A stretch of DNA of 64,000 nucleotides, taken from positions 1 through 64,000 of the forward strand of contig JAZQUS010000102.1 in assembly GCA_045631445.1 (NCBI GenBank), given 5' to 3'. Below, piece by piece: positions 43,721 to 52,983 of this stretch. The translations under genes and the position numbers were made by a program. The notes under the pieces are model-generated. The model did no database searches and was not told the DNA's origin. It saw nothing but the letters and a program-made list of their open reading frames with translations. The first letter of the stretch is position 1; each line of letters starts with the position of its first letter. Source of the DNA: RGIG4608 sp045631445 (GTDB taxonomy: Bacteria; Bacillota; Clostridia; Oscillospirales; CAG-272).

Positions 43721-44263
43721 TTATTCCTTATTGCTTGTTGTTAGTTGATTAAACAAAGATATAAATTCATTTTCAATATGAGAAAATTCAATATAATCAA
43801 ATCTTGGGTTCGACATAAGGGTGGGAACGTAATCAAAAATTCTCTCACCAAACAACTCAACGAACTCATAATAAAGAATGGCATCGTCAATTTCAAAAAC
43901 GAGCTTCCTTTCCTCATCAGAAAGGCAGGGAACCCACTTTTCAAAAATTTTGTTTTGAAGAACCTCCTCAACCTCAAGATATTTAGTTAAATGTTTCTTT
44001 ACAGGTCTGGTAATATCCGCAAGATAAGCCTCACTTCCATCGTGTAATAAACATCCTAAAACAACATTTTTTGAGTATCCTCGAGCAATTGCTTCATAAG
44101 CGCAATTAAGAGAATGGAGCCCAACCGAATAAAAATGCTTGAAATGACCGTTAGCTCTACAAAGTAAAGAAAGCGCATGCGCTATATCAATAATATCAAT
44201 ATCCTCTATCTTAGGATTAAGTGGATAAAACTCCTTTTTTTGATAAGTTAAAATATAGCTCAT
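43721..44263 (-). CDS. HD-domain phosphohydrolase, YfbR-like
   Basis: Start placed at MSYILTYQKKEFYPL (44263), preceded by GGAGG. A 180-residue HD hydrolase: the metal residues are in FYSVGLHSLN, LLHDGSEAYLADI (HD) and EIDDAILYYE. YfbR-like HD proteins dephosphorylate deoxynucleoside 5'-monophosphates. Together with thymidine kinase nearby this would fit nucleotide pool control. Confidence 0.85.
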   Translation of the reverse strand: MSYILTYQKKEFYPLNPKIEDIDIIDIAHALSLLCRANGHFKHFYSVGLHSLNCAYEAIARGYSKNVVLGCLLHDGSEAYLADITRPVKKHLTKYLEVEEVLQNKIFEKWVPCLSDEERKLVFEIDDAILYYEFVELFGERIFDYVPTLMSNPRFDYIEFSHIENEFISLFNQLTTSNKE

Positions 44264-44361
44264 AAGCGCCTCCATAATATTTGCATACAAATTCATAATA
44301 ATTATATCACACAAATTATTATTTGTAAAGAAAAATATTTTTATTTTATGCGTTTTTGCTC

Positions 44362-44390
44362 TTGTAGAAAAAAATAAAATATGGTATAAT
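44362..44390 (+). promoter_or_regulatory. Promoter of the pepT-tdk operon
   Basis: TTGTAG (44362-44367), 17-base spacer, TATAAT (44385-44390), then GGAGG before the ATG. Confidence 0.7.
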
Positions 44391-44417
44391 AATTAAAAAG
44401 AATTTTATGGAGGAAAT

Positions 44418-45644
44418 ATGAAAATTACTAATAGATTTTTGAAATATGTTTCATACCCAACCATGAGTGATGAAACAAGTGAAACTGTTCCAAGTACTCA
44501 TAAACAGCTTGTATTAAGCCAAGCTATTGCCAAAGAGCTTATTGCTCTTGGACTTAAGGATGTCGAACTTGACGAAAAGGGATATCTTTATGCTACATTA
44601 CCCGCAAATGTTGAAAATTCAACTATTACACTCGGTCTTGTGGCACACGTTGATACAAGTGATGCGTGCCCTGATTACCCAATCAAAGCACAAATTGTCA
44701 AATATGAAGGAAAGGATATTTGTCTTAACGAAGAAAAGGGAATTTATCTTACAAAAGAAGAATATCCTTCTTTGAATAAATACGTTGGTGATGACCTTAT
44801 CGTAACAGATGGAACAACGCTTCTTGGTGCAGACGATAAGGCGGGTGTGTGTGCTATTGTTTCTGCGCTTGAGAATATTATAAATAGCGGAGTACCCCAC
44901 GGCAAAATCAGAATTTGCTTTACTCCCGATGAAGAAATAGGACGCGGAGCAGACCATTTCGACGTTGAAAAATTCGGTTGCGACTATGCCTACACGGTTG
45001 ATGGCGGTTCACTCGGTGAGATAGAATATGAAAATTTCAATGCAGCATCTGCGATAGTAAAATTCAACGGCGTTTCTATTCATCCAGGTTCGGCAAAGGA
45101 TAAAATGAAAAACGCATCACTTATGGCAATGGATTTCAACGCGCTTTTGCCCGCGAATGAAATTCCTGCTCAAACCGAGGGATACGAGGGTTTTTTCCAC
45201 CTTATCGAGATGAGTGGTGAATGTGAAAGTGCAACCCTTGTATACATAATTCGCGACCACGATAAAGAAAAATTCCAATCTAAAAAGGAACTTTTCCTCG
45301 AATGTGCCAAAAAAATCAACTCAAAATACGGTGAGGGATCTTGCGTAGCAACAGTTAAGGACTCCTACTTCAATATGAAGGAAATCATCGATAACCATAT
45401 GTACACAATTGATAGAGCAGTTGAAGCTATGGAACAGGTTGGCGTAAAACCGCTCATTGTTCCTATTCGTGGCGGTACTGACGGCGCGCGTCTCTCATTT
45501 ATGGGATTGCCTTGCCCCAATATCTGCACGGGCGGTGAGAATTTCCACTCTCGCTTTGAATATCTCTCCGTTCAATCACTTCATAAGGTAGTAGAAATTG
45601 TAGAAAGAATTATCATTAATGCAACTTATGCTGAAAGGAACTGA
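44418..45644 (+). CDS. pepT: Peptidase T (tripeptide aminopeptidase)
   Basis: A 408-residue M20 metallopeptidase that removes the N-terminal residue of tripeptides in the cytoplasm. Zinc-site and catalytic segments are LVAHVDTSDACPDY (His and Asp), LLGADDKAG (bridging Asp), FTPDEEIGRG (catalytic Glu-Glu), VDGGSLGEIEYENFNAA and the C-terminal CPNICTGGENFHSRFE. Length and motifs match PepT. It forms an operon with tdk. Confidence 0.96.
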   Translation: MKITNRFLKYVSYPTMSDETSETVPSTHKQLVLSQAIAKELIALGLKDVELDEKGYLYATLPANVENSTITLGLVAHVDTSDACPDYPIKAQIVKYEGKDICLNEEKGIYLTKEEYPSLNKYVGDDLIVTDGTTLLGADDKAGVCAIVSALENIINSGVPHGKIRICFTPDEEIGRGADHFDVEKFGCDYAYTVDGGSLGEIEYENFNAASAIVKFNGVSIHPGSAKDKMKNASLMAMDFNALLPANEIPAQTEGYEGFFHLIEMSGECESATLVYIIRDHDKEKFQSKKELFLECAKKINSKYGEGSCVATVKDSYFNMKEIIDNHMYTIDRAVEAMEQVGVKPLIVPIRGGTDGARLSFMGLPCPNICTGGENFHSRFEYLSVQSLHKVVEIVERIIINATYAERN

Positions 45645-45646
45645 AA

Positions 45647-46216
45647 ATGGCTAAATTATATTTCAAATATGGAGCAATGGGCTCTTCAAAAACCGCAAAC
45701 GCACTTATCACAAAATTCAATTACGAAGAAAGAGGAATGAGAGTTTGGCTCATTAAGCCCTCTATTGATGACCGTGACGGCGCGGATATAATCCGTTCAA
45801 GAATTGGTCTTGAACAAAGAGCGCAAATTATCACTCCCGATATGGATATTTTTGAAGAATTCAAAAGCCACGTTAGTACACACGCAATTATTGCGGACGA
45901 ATGTCAGTTCTTTACAAGTGCGCAAATTGATCAGCTTCGCAAAATAGTTGACGAGCTTGAAATCCCCGTGCTTTGCTTTGGACTTCGTACCGATTTCTTA
46001 ACTCACACCTTTGAGGGAAGCCACCGTCTTTTCGAGGTTGCAGACTCTATTTCCGAGATTAAAACAATCTGCACCTGCGGTAAAAAAGCCGTGGTAAATG
46101 CAAGAATTGACGGTAATGGAAAGGTTGTAACCGAGGGCGGACAAATCCTCATTGGTGGAAACGACTCCTATGTCGCAATGTGCCACGCCTGCTGGAAAAA
46201 GGCGACTAAAGAATAA
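45647..46216 (+). CDS. tdk: Thymidine kinase
   Basis: A 189-residue type II thymidine kinase that phosphorylates thymidine for salvage. The Walker A motif is GAMGSSKT (9-16), the Walker B-like motif is IIADECQFF, the lasso region RIDGNGKVVTEGGQILIGGNDSY binds thymidine, and the zinc ribbon cysteines are in TICTCGKKA and MCHACWK. It begins two bases after pepT. Confidence 0.96.
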   Translation: MAKLYFKYGAMGSSKTANALITKFNYEERGMRVWLIKPSIDDRDGADIIRSRIGLEQRAQIITPDMDIFEEFKSHVSTHAIIADECQFFTSAQIDQLRKIVDELEIPVLCFGLRTDFLTHTFEGSHRLFEVADSISEIKTICTCGKKAVVNARIDGNGKVVTEGGQILIGGNDSYVAMCHACWKKATKE

Positions 46217-46222
46217 CGATAA

Positions 46223-46255
46223 AACCCGACGGAAACTCCGTCGGGTTATCTTTTT
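46223..46255. terminator. Bidirectional terminator between tdk and xth
   Basis: AACCCGACGGA (46223-46233) pairs with TCCGTCGGGTT (46237-46247), three-base loop, T-run on the plus strand. Confidence 0.88.
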
Positions 46256-47006
46256 AAATATCAATTTCAATCGAAACAGGGCAATGATCACTACCCATAA
46301 TCTCGGTGTGGATTTTTGCTTCCTTAACCTTATCCATAATGCGATTAGAAACTACGAAATAGTCAATTCTCCAACCAACGTTCTTTTGTCTTGCTTGAAA
46401 CATATAGCTCCACCAAGAATATTCAACCTTGTCGGGATAAAGCGAACGGAATGTGTCAGAGAAACCACTATTTAAAAGCTCACTAAACTTTCCTCTCTCC
46501 TCGTCTGTAAATCCGGCAGAGAAGTGGTTGGTTTTAGGATTCTTAAGGTCAATTTCCTCGTGCGCCACGTTAAGATCTCCGCAATAAATCACGGGCTTAA
46601 CCTTGTCAAGCTCCATCATATAATTTCTGAGCGCATCCTCCCAAGTCATCCTATAATCAAGTCGAGTTAATTCTCTTTGTGAGTTAGGAGTATAAACATT
46701 CAAAAGATAGAAATTCTCATATTCAAGTGTAATTGCACGCCCCTCGTGGTCGTGCTCATCAATACCAAGACCGTATTTTACCGAAATCGGCTCGCGCTTT
46801 GCAAAAATTGCCGTGCCGCTATAACCCTTTTTTTCCGCGCTATACCAAAATTGATGATGATTGGGTGTATCAAATTCCGCCTGACCGGGTTGCATCTTCG
46901 ACTCTTGAATAGAGAAGAAATCCGCATCCTCATTTGCAAAAAAATCACCAAATCCCTTATTTAAACAAGCCCTAAAGCCGTTAACGTTCCAAGAAATAAA
47001 CTTCAT
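46254..47006 (-). CDS. xth: Exodeoxyribonuclease III
   Basis: Start placed at MKFISWNVNGFRACL (47006), preceded by AAAGGAG. A 250-residue Xth/ExoA-family enzyme (AP endonuclease and 3'-exonuclease). Motifs in order: ISWNVNGFRA, FSIQESKM (metal Glu), YTPNSQRELTRLDYR, YCGDLNVAHEEIDL, GWRIDYFV and MGSDHCPVSI (catalytic Asp-His). No signal peptide: a cytoplasmic base-excision repair enzyme. Confidence 0.96.
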   Translation of the reverse strand: MKFISWNVNGFRACLNKGFGDFFANEDADFFSIQESKMQPGQAEFDTPNHHQFWYSAEKKGYSGTAIFAKREPISVKYGLGIDEHDHEGRAITLEYENFYLLNVYTPNSQRELTRLDYRMTWEDALRNYMMELDKVKPVIYCGDLNVAHEEIDLKNPKTNHFSAGFTDEERGKFSELLNSGFSDTFRSLYPDKVEYSWWSYMFQARQKNVGWRIDYFVVSNRIMDKVKEAKIHTEIMGSDHCPVSIEIDI

Positions 47007-47072
47007 AAATATCTCCTTTGTTTTTCTAAGTATATAATACCACAAAAATCTCAACTTTTCAACTAAAATCTC

Positions 47073-47101
47073 TTTTCAAATGCAAAAAAATATGATATAA
47101 T
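47073..47101 (+). promoter_or_regulatory. Promoter of the barnase-like lipoprotein gene
   Basis: TTTTCA (47073-47078), 17-base spacer, TATAAT (47096-47101), about 27 bases before the ATG. Confidence 0.55.
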
Positions 47102-47128
47102 AAATCAATACAATTTTTAGGAGAAAAT

Positions 47129-48205
47129 ATGAAGCTTTTAAGATCAATAATTACGTTGCTTGTCATAATGAGCTTGCTCGTTTCCTGTTACTCCTTTACG
47201 GGTGAGAGCACTTCAAATACAACGATACCAACTCAATCAACTACAACTACGTCAAAAGAATTCATCAACTTTGACCCCGATGCAGACGTTACCGATAAAC
47301 CTGAAACCGATCCATATGCTAATATGACTGAAGAAGAGTTTTATGCAAATTATACACCTGCTACAAGCTATTGGGATGCATATTACAGAACCCAGCACTT
47401 CTTTATGTCAGGTTCTATTGAAGATCAGGATCAAGCGCCTACTCTCGCAGAAAATCAACCAAAGGAAAATGGTCTGTTCATTCGTAACACAAGCGCACTT
47501 TATTCCTCTGATGGACAAATATACTATGTAATTGATGCGGAAGGGAATATTGTAAATAAAATCTATAAGGGAGCCGCCTATATAACACTCGAAGAAGTAG
47601 CAGCTTACGTATTCGCATTTGGTGAAATCCCTGCCAATTATGATTCAAACAAAAAAGCAAAGCCAACGAGCAGTTCGTGGGGCAAATATTTAAGAGTAAA
47701 TAATACGTATTTTTCAGGCAATACCTCAAAATATCCATACGAACCCGTGCTTCCCAATATTTCGGGTTGTGGTGGTGAGCTTGACTATTATGAAATTGAT
47801 ATTGGAACAACGGGTACTGATTGTGACCCTTCATATACTGCAACTATTTATAATAACGGTTCAAAAATTACCCGCGGTGCCGCGCGCATTGTTTATACGA
47901 GATACGATAAAAACGGCGATAAAATTATTGATATAAACGAAAAATATCTTTTCTATACCTATAATCACTACAATGATTTCCAAGAATACCTTAACTATGA
48001 GGGTGGTTGGGGAGAAATGTTTGGAAATATAACCGGTGGCGGTACGATTTCAAGCAAATATGATTATAATCCCACACCATATGTTCAAGTTATAAGAAAG
48101 AACCTCTTCACAGATAAAGCAGAAACTACAAGCACCGAATATATAGAGGTTGCTTTCATTTATTTCGAGAAAAAATACTATATTGATAACACATATTGTG
48201 CATAA
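47129..48205 (+). CDS. Lipoprotein with a barnase-family (ribonuclease N1/T1-like) domain
   Basis: A 358-residue lipoprotein (lipobox LVSC, C20), then a Thr/Ser-rich linker. Residues about 150-290 read like barnase: ITLEEVAAYVFAFGEIPANY matches the first helices and LPDNY turn, YYEIDIG (E222) corresponds to the general base Glu73, ITRGAARIVYT supplies R249 and R253 with the spacing of Arg83/Arg87, and FYTYNHYNDF (H280) corresponds to TDHYQTF with His102. The expected lysine loop is rearranged. About 70 residues follow that are not part of barnase. I infer a surface-anchored RNase. No barstar-like gene is adjacent, as expected if it acts outside. Identification is by motif, not by alignment search. 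Confidence 0.75.
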   Translation: MKLLRSIITLLVIMSLLVSCYSFTGESTSNTTIPTQSTTTTSKEFINFDPDADVTDKPETDPYANMTEEEFYANYTPATSYWDAYYRTQHFFMSGSIEDQDQAPTLAENQPKENGLFIRNTSALYSSDGQIYYVIDAEGNIVNKIYKGAAYITLEEVAAYVFAFGEIPANYDSNKKAKPTSSSWGKYLRVNNTYFSGNTSKYPYEPVLPNISGCGGELDYYEIDIGTTGTDCDPSYTATIYNNGSKITRGAARIVYTRYDKNGDKIIDINEKYLFYTYNHYNDFQEYLNYEGGWGEMFGNITGGGTISSKYDYNPTPYVQVIRKNLFTDKAETTSTEYIEVAFIYFEKKYYIDNTYCA

Positions 48206-48214
48206 GGAGAATTT

Positions 48215-49717
48215 ATGAATTTACAAGAAGCAATTAAAAAATTATACCTTTGGCAAAATAAACTTAGCGCATATAATCACGCAATGTCAATTATTTACTA
48301 TGATGGCTCAACCGTCGCACCAAAGAAAACCGCACAAAACCGAGCTCATACTCTCGGCATTTTAAGTGAAGAAATGTATAATCTTACAACTAATGAAGAA
48401 ACCGTTGAAATGCTTGAATTTCTTGATGCTCACAAAGACGAGCTTGATGAAAAAGAGCAGAGAATAGTTTACCTTGCCTGCAAGGGTATGAAAGAAATGA
48501 AGAAAATACCGCTTGAAGAATATATCGCATATCAAGAGTTGCTTGTAAATGCAGGTGATGTTTGGCATACCGCAAAGGAAACCGACGATTTCGAGCTTTT
48601 CCGCCCATATCTTGAACAGATTTTTGAATATAATAAGAAATTTGCAAATTATTGCGCTCCCGAAATGCACCCCTACGATTATTGGCTCGATCAGTATGAA
48701 AAGGGACTTTCAATGGAAAAATGCGATGAATTTTTCGCAACATTGAAATCTAAAATTGTTCCGCTCATCAAGAAAATCGGAGAAGCAAAGCAGGTTGACG
48801 ATTCTTGCATTCACGGTGATTTTGACGAACTTTCGCAGGAGAAATTCTCACTTGAGCTTATGAAAATTATGGGCATTGACCTTGGTGTTTGCGGACTTGG
48901 AACTACTGAGCATCCTTTTACCACAAGCATCGGCTCTCATTATGATGTAAGAATAACCACAAACTACGATAAAACTAACTTCTCATCTTCAATGTTTAGC
49001 GTTATCCATGAAGGCGGACACGCTCTATATGAAATGAATCCTCAGGAAGATTTCGCATACACATATCTTGATGGTGGTGTTTCAATGGGTATCCACGAAA
49101 GCCAAAGCCGTTTTTATGAAAACCTTCTTGGCAGAAGTGAAGGATTTGTTAACTATGTATTCCCAATGGTTTGTGAATGTTTCCCGGAACACATGAAGGG
49201 GTATAATGCAAATGATCTTTATCGTGCAATCAACCTTGTAACTCCTTCTTTGATACGCACCGAGTCGGACGAGGTGACCTACTCTTTGCATGTTATGGTT
49301 CGTTATGAGCTCGAAAAGAGAATAATGAGTGGATCCCTTGAAGTAAAAGACATTGCATTCGAATGGAAGAAGCTTTATAAAGAATATCTTGGAGTTGATG
49401 TGCCAAACGATAGAGAAGGTGTACTCCAGGATAGTCACTGGTCGGGCGGTAGCATAGGTTACTTCCCATCATATGCACTCGGATCTGCTTACGGAGCTCA
49501 TCTTCTTCATAAAATGAAACAAGAAGTTGATGTGGATAAATGCCTTGAAGAAGGCAATTTTGCTCCCATAAACGAATGGAATAGAGAGCACATTTGGAAA
49601 TACGGTTGTCTCAAAAATCCCGATGAGCTTCTCAAAAACGCTCTTGGTGAAGAGTTTGATCCTACATATTTCACCAACTACCTTGAAGAAAAATACTCCA
49701 AAATATATAATCTTTAA
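48215..49717 (+). CDS. M32 family metallocarboxypeptidase (thermostable carboxypeptidase 1-like)
   Basis: A 500-residue all-helical M32 carboxypeptidase. The zinc motif is HEGGH (H265, E266, H269), and the family-specific IHESQSRFYEN lies at 293-303, with IRTESDEVTYSLHVMVRYE and GSIGYFPSYALGSAYGAHL further along. It removes C-terminal residues from peptides in the cytoplasm. It begins nine bases after the barnase-like gene and is probably in the same transcript; together with peptidase T this indicates peptide use. Confidence 0.95.
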   Translation: MNLQEAIKKLYLWQNKLSAYNHAMSIIYYDGSTVAPKKTAQNRAHTLGILSEEMYNLTTNEETVEMLEFLDAHKDELDEKEQRIVYLACKGMKEMKKIPLEEYIAYQELLVNAGDVWHTAKETDDFELFRPYLEQIFEYNKKFANYCAPEMHPYDYWLDQYEKGLSMEKCDEFFATLKSKIVPLIKKIGEAKQVDDSCIHGDFDELSQEKFSLELMKIMGIDLGVCGLGTTEHPFTTSIGSHYDVRITTNYDKTNFSSSMFSVIHEGGHALYEMNPQEDFAYTYLDGGVSMGIHESQSRFYENLLGRSEGFVNYVFPMVCECFPEHMKGYNANDLYRAINLVTPSLIRTESDEVTYSLHVMVRYELEKRIMSGSLEVKDIAFEWKKLYKEYLGVDVPNDREGVLQDSHWSGGSIGYFPSYALGSAYGAHLLHKMKQEVDVDKCLEEGNFAPINEWNREHIWKYGCLKNPDELLKNALGEEFDPTYFTNYLEEKYSKIYNL

Positions 49718-49727
49718 AAAATATAAC

Positions 49728-49760
49728 AAGAAGCACTGCAGTGCTTCTTTTTTTTTTTAT
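49728..49760 (+). terminator. Intrinsic terminator after the M32 peptidase gene
   Basis: A 22-base perfect palindrome (49728-49749, centre CTGCAG) followed by a run of eleven T. Confidence 0.9.
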
Positions 49761-49769
49761 AAAATTCTA

Positions 49770-49798
49770 TTGACAAAATCAGGAACTTGTGATAATAT
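49770..49798 (+). promoter_or_regulatory. Promoter of the tetR-ABC operon
   Basis: TTGACA (49770-49775), 17-base spacer, TAATAT (49793-49798), followed by AGGAGG and the ATG at 49838. The TetR product is expected to act here; no clear palindrome was found. Confidence 0.75.
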
Positions 49799-49837
49799 AA
49801 CGGTTGATATATAACAAATGCTATACTAGGAGGATTT

Positions 49838-50395
49838 ATGCCACCCAAAGTAAAAGTAACTAAAGAAGAAATTATAAATACCACTGTTGAACTTGTGCGT
49901 GCAGGCGGTCATAATGCAATAAACGCAAGAGCAATAGCATATTCACTAAATTGTTCAACACAACCTATTTTCTCTAATTTTGAGAGTATGGAGGAATTGG
50001 AACAGTGCACTATATTGACTGCATATAATATTTATCTCAATTTTATTAAGAATGAAGTAGAAAGCGGTAAATATCCTAAATATAAAGCGTTCGGAATGGC
50101 ATATATTAGATTTGCTAAAGAAGAAAGAGAACTTTTCAAACTCTTATTTATGCGAGATAGATCCGGTGAAGATGTATCATTATCTCCAGATTTTGATGAA
50201 TCCGTTAAAATGATAATGGAAGCAAATAACGTTTCTTACGATATAGCAGAATTAATTCATCTCGAAATGTGGGCGTGCGTACACGGAATCGGAACGATAC
50301 TCGCAACCTCGTTTATGCCTCTTGAATGGGAACTTATCAGCCAAATCATAAGTGACGTATATCACGGAATAATCTCTAAATACAGAAAGGAGTGA
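49838..50395 (+). CDS. TetR/AcrR-family transcriptional regulator
   Basis: A 185-residue protein with an N-terminal helix-turn-helix (about 8-55; VTKEEIINTTVELVRAGGHN, INARAIAYSLNCSTQPIFSN) and a helical ligand domain of the WHG/TetR_C type (LFKLLFMRDRSGED). It is the first gene of an operon with an ABC ATPase and an ABC-2 permease, so it probably represses their expression until a toxic compound is bound. Confidence 0.92.
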   Translation: MPPKVKVTKEEIINTTVELVRAGGHNAINARAIAYSLNCSTQPIFSNFESMEELEQCTILTAYNIYLNFIKNEVESGKYPKYKAFGMAYIRFAKEERELFKLLFMRDRSGEDVSLSPDFDESVKMIMEANNVSYDIAELIHLEMWACVHGIGTILATSFMPLEWELISQIISDVYHGIISKYRKE

Positions 50396-50399
50396 TATA

Positions 50400-51128
50400 A
50401 TGATTGCAATCAGAACTCAAGAACTAACAAAAAAATATAAAGATCTTGTTGCAGTGGATAAATTAAATCTCACAATAAACGAAGGAGAATTATTTTCTTT
50501 ACTCGGTGTGAACGGAGCAGGTAAAACAACAACTATTAAAATGCTATCTTGTCTAACAAAAGCAACAAGTGGAGATGCATTTTTGCTTGGCGAAAGCATA
50601 AAAAATAATGCATCAGAAGTGAAATCCATGATTGCAGTATCACCCCAAGAAACCGCAGTTGCTCCGGCACTTACAGTTTATGAGAATCTTGAGTTTATTT
50701 GCGGAATTTACGGATTTACAAGAGAAAAATCCAATTCAAAAATAGAAGAATTAATTAAACTGCTATCATTAGATAGTGTAATTAACAAAAAAGCAAGCAA
50801 ACTTTCCGGCGGATATACTCGTCGTTTAAGTATCGCAATGGCACTTATAAGCGAACCGAAAATCCTTTTTCTTGACGAGCCAACATTAGGACTCGACGTT
50901 ATTGCACGAAGTGAACTTTGGGATATAATTCGTTCTTTAAAGGGAAAGGTAACCATTATTTTGACAACACACTATATGGAAGAAGCCGAGGAGCTTTCGG
51001 ACCGTATTGGAATTATGAAAGACGGTAAACTCCTAATTTGTGACACTCCCAAAGCTATAAAATCACAAACAAATGAAGAAACAATTGAAAAAGCATTTAT
51101 TAAAGTAGTAAAGGAGGCAGTAAAATGA
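50400..51128 (+). CDS. ABC-2 type exporter ATPase
   Basis: A 242-residue ATPase of the drug/lipid exporter (DrrA-like) group. Walker A is GVNGAGKTT (residues about 37-45), the signature is LSGGYTRRLSIAMAL and Walker B is ILFLDEPTLGLD; TTHYMEEAEELSDRIGIM holds the H-loop. It starts four bases after tetR and overlaps the permease gene by four bases. Substrate unknown. Confidence 0.94.
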   Translation: MIAIRTQELTKKYKDLVAVDKLNLTINEGELFSLLGVNGAGKTTTIKMLSCLTKATSGDAFLLGESIKNNASEVKSMIAVSPQETAVAPALTVYENLEFICGIYGFTREKSNSKIEELIKLLSLDSVINKKASKLSGGYTRRLSIAMALISEPKILFLDEPTLGLDVIARSELWDIIRSLKGKVTIILTTHYMEEAEELSDRIGIMKDGKLLICDTPKAIKSQTNEETIEKAFIKVVKEAVK

Positions 51129-51856
51129 GAATGTTAACCTTTGCAAAACGAAATTTAAAAGAAATTATTCGCGATCCATTAAATCTTTGTTTTCTTTTTG
51201 GATTTCCCATTGTACTTTTACTACTTTTAAGCGCAATTCAAGCCAATATTCCCGTATCAATGTTCGAAATTGAACACCTTTCCCCCGGAATAGCTGTTTT
51301 CGGCCTAGCGTTTATGACCTTGTTTTCGGCAACATTAATTTCAAAAGACAGACAAAGCAGCTTTATGCAACGTCTTTACACAACTCCAATGCAACCGATT
51401 GATTTTATCCTTGGTTATACTCTTCCATTAATTCCAATCGCCTTAATTGAAGGAGTGGCAACATATATTTTTGCAATTATACTTGGTCTTGAAATAACTA
51501 TCAATATAGTTCTTTCAATTATCCTTCTAATTCCAATCGCACTTTTGTATATTGGTATAGGACTTCTTTGTGGTAGTATATTTAACGATAAGCAAGTTGG
51601 CGGAATTTGTGGTGCACTATTAACCAACTTATCTGCTTGGTTTTCAGGAATATGGTTTGATCTTGACCTTGTCGGCGGCGGATTTAAAAAAGTAGCCTAT
51701 GCACTCCCATTTGCACACTCAGTAGAAATGCAAAGAGCGGTTATTTTAGGAAATTATAGTGATATATTGCCACATCTTTTATGGGTAGTCGGATATGCAC
51801 TCGTAATAATTTTCATAGCAATATATCTATTCCTTCGTCAAATGAAAAAGCAATAA
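51125..51856 (+). CDS. ABC-2 type exporter permease
   Basis: A 243-residue permease with six helices, AKRNLKEIIRDPLNLCFLFG at its N-terminus and the ABC-2 signature region (AYALPFAHSVEMQRAVILG). It forms an exporter with the preceding ATPase, probably as a homodimer. Cargo could be an antimicrobial, bile compound or lipid; the sequence does not tell. Confidence 0.92.
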   Translation: MRMLTFAKRNLKEIIRDPLNLCFLFGFPIVLLLLLSAIQANIPVSMFEIEHLSPGIAVFGLAFMTLFSATLISKDRQSSFMQRLYTTPMQPIDFILGYTLPLIPIALIEGVATYIFAIILGLEITINIVLSIILLIPIALLYIGIGLLCGSIFNDKQVGGICGALLTNLSAWFSGIWFDLDLVGGGFKKVAYALPFAHSVEMQRAVILGNYSDILPHLLWVVGYALVIIFIAIYLFLRQMKKQ

Positions 51857-51861
51857 AAAAT

Positions 51862-51890
51862 GAGCCCTCGATTTGAGGGCTCTATTTTGT
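51862..51890. terminator. Bidirectional terminator after the ABC exporter
   Basis: GAGCCCTC (51862-51869) pairs with GAGGGCTC (51875-51882), GATTT loop, T-rich downstream and A-rich upstream. Confidence 0.85.
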
Positions 51891-51893
51891 TAA

Positions 51894-52802
51894 TTAAAGA
51901 ATTTCAATCTGATCGTCATCCTTTTGCTCTTTAGCAATCATAAAGTCAATAGCGGGTTGCTCAAGATACTTTTGCTCGGATTTGATTTTTTCATTAAGAG
52001 CAATATTATCAATAATCTGTTTAAGATATTTTGTCATAGCGCTCTTTGCTGTATAATCGGCGGGCGCATAGAAGGTAAGTCTGCCGTCAAGAAGGAGCTT
52101 ATAAACCTTTTCTCTATTGTCTTTTATAGGGTCAAATACACCAATGGTGTAGCCACCGCGTTCCTTTACAAGATGCATGCAAGGAATATCTGTTGCAGAG
52201 TCACCGATGTAAACCATATTAGAAAAGGGGATTCTGCGCTCGTGGGTAGGAACGCTATCATTAACTCTCTCGTCGTGTTCCTCAAGGAAGCCCTTTGAAA
52301 TACGGAAAAGATACTGTGTCTTATTGGTATAGTTTACTGCCTGCGCAGGCCAAACCGCAACGTCATCGGCATTATAAAGATATGAAGAAGCATAAATCTT
52401 TTTAAACTCATCTGCAATCTCACTACCTTCAATAATTTCACGAAGACCTGAAGAAATAACGTAATGCTCAACCTCAATTCCTTGTGACTCGGCATATTGA
52501 TTAATGCGATTAAACCAAGTTTTAACACCTTCATATAACTTAACTTCTTTACCGCTTTGAATGAAATACTCACGCTTCAACGATTTACCCTTAAACTGTG
52601 AATATTTGATAAGCTCATACATCCAAGCAAGATTCATTTCCATGCGGTTGTCTTTTGCAAGCTCATCGGACTCATGCCAAAATTGACCTACATTTACACC
52701 AAAAGAAGGGATAAGCGTGAAAGTCTGCATATCGTCGGGAGAGAGTGTTTTGTCAAAGTCGTAGCATATCGCCATAATTGGCTTTTTCTTAGAATTACTC
52801 AA
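51894..52802 (-). CDS. HAD-superfamily phosphatase
   Basis: A 302-residue haloacid dehalogenase-type phosphatase. Motif I is CYDFDKTLSPDD (two aspartates), motif II lies in HYVISSGLREIIEGS, and motif IV is YIGDSATDIPCM. The helical cap (about 35-100) resembles the phosphoserine phosphatase group. The natural substrate is unknown. It is monocistronic and convergent with the ABC exporter. Confidence 0.9.
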   Translation of the reverse strand: MSNSKKKPIMAICYDFDKTLSPDDMQTFTLIPSFGVNVGQFWHESDELAKDNRMEMNLAWMYELIKYSQFKGKSLKREYFIQSGKEVKLYEGVKTWFNRINQYAESQGIEVEHYVISSGLREIIEGSEIADEFKKIYASSYLYNADDVAVWPAQAVNYTNKTQYLFRISKGFLEEHDERVNDSVPTHERRIPFSNMVYIGDSATDIPCMHLVKERGGYTIGVFDPIKDNREKVYKLLLDGRLTFYAPADYTAKSAMTKYLKQIIDNIALNEKIKSEQKYLEQPAIDFMIAKEQKDDDQIEIL

Positions 52803-52924
52803 GGATTCGTCCTCCTAAAATAAAATTTACATATTTAACCAATTAATTATAACCTATAAAAACCAATTTTTCAAGTACTTTCATAAAAAATCTTTATTTT
52901 CTTGCAAATAATTTAAAAAAACAT

Positions 52925-52953
52925 TTGCAAATTTGATAAATTTATAGTATAAT
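52925..52953 (+). promoter_or_regulatory. Promoter of the DHH-DHH-surE operon
   Basis: TTGCAA (52925-52930), 17-base spacer, TATAAT (52948-52953); AAAGGA lies before the ATG at 52984. Confidence 0.75.
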
Positions 52954-52983
52954 AATATGATAAAGTAAGAAAGGATAAATAAT

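Noticed and set aside
47129..48205. Barnase-type toxin-antitoxin (polymorphic toxin) system
   Set aside because: The protein has its own lipoprotein signal and no barstar-like or other small immunity gene is adjacent; a surface hydrolase is simpler.
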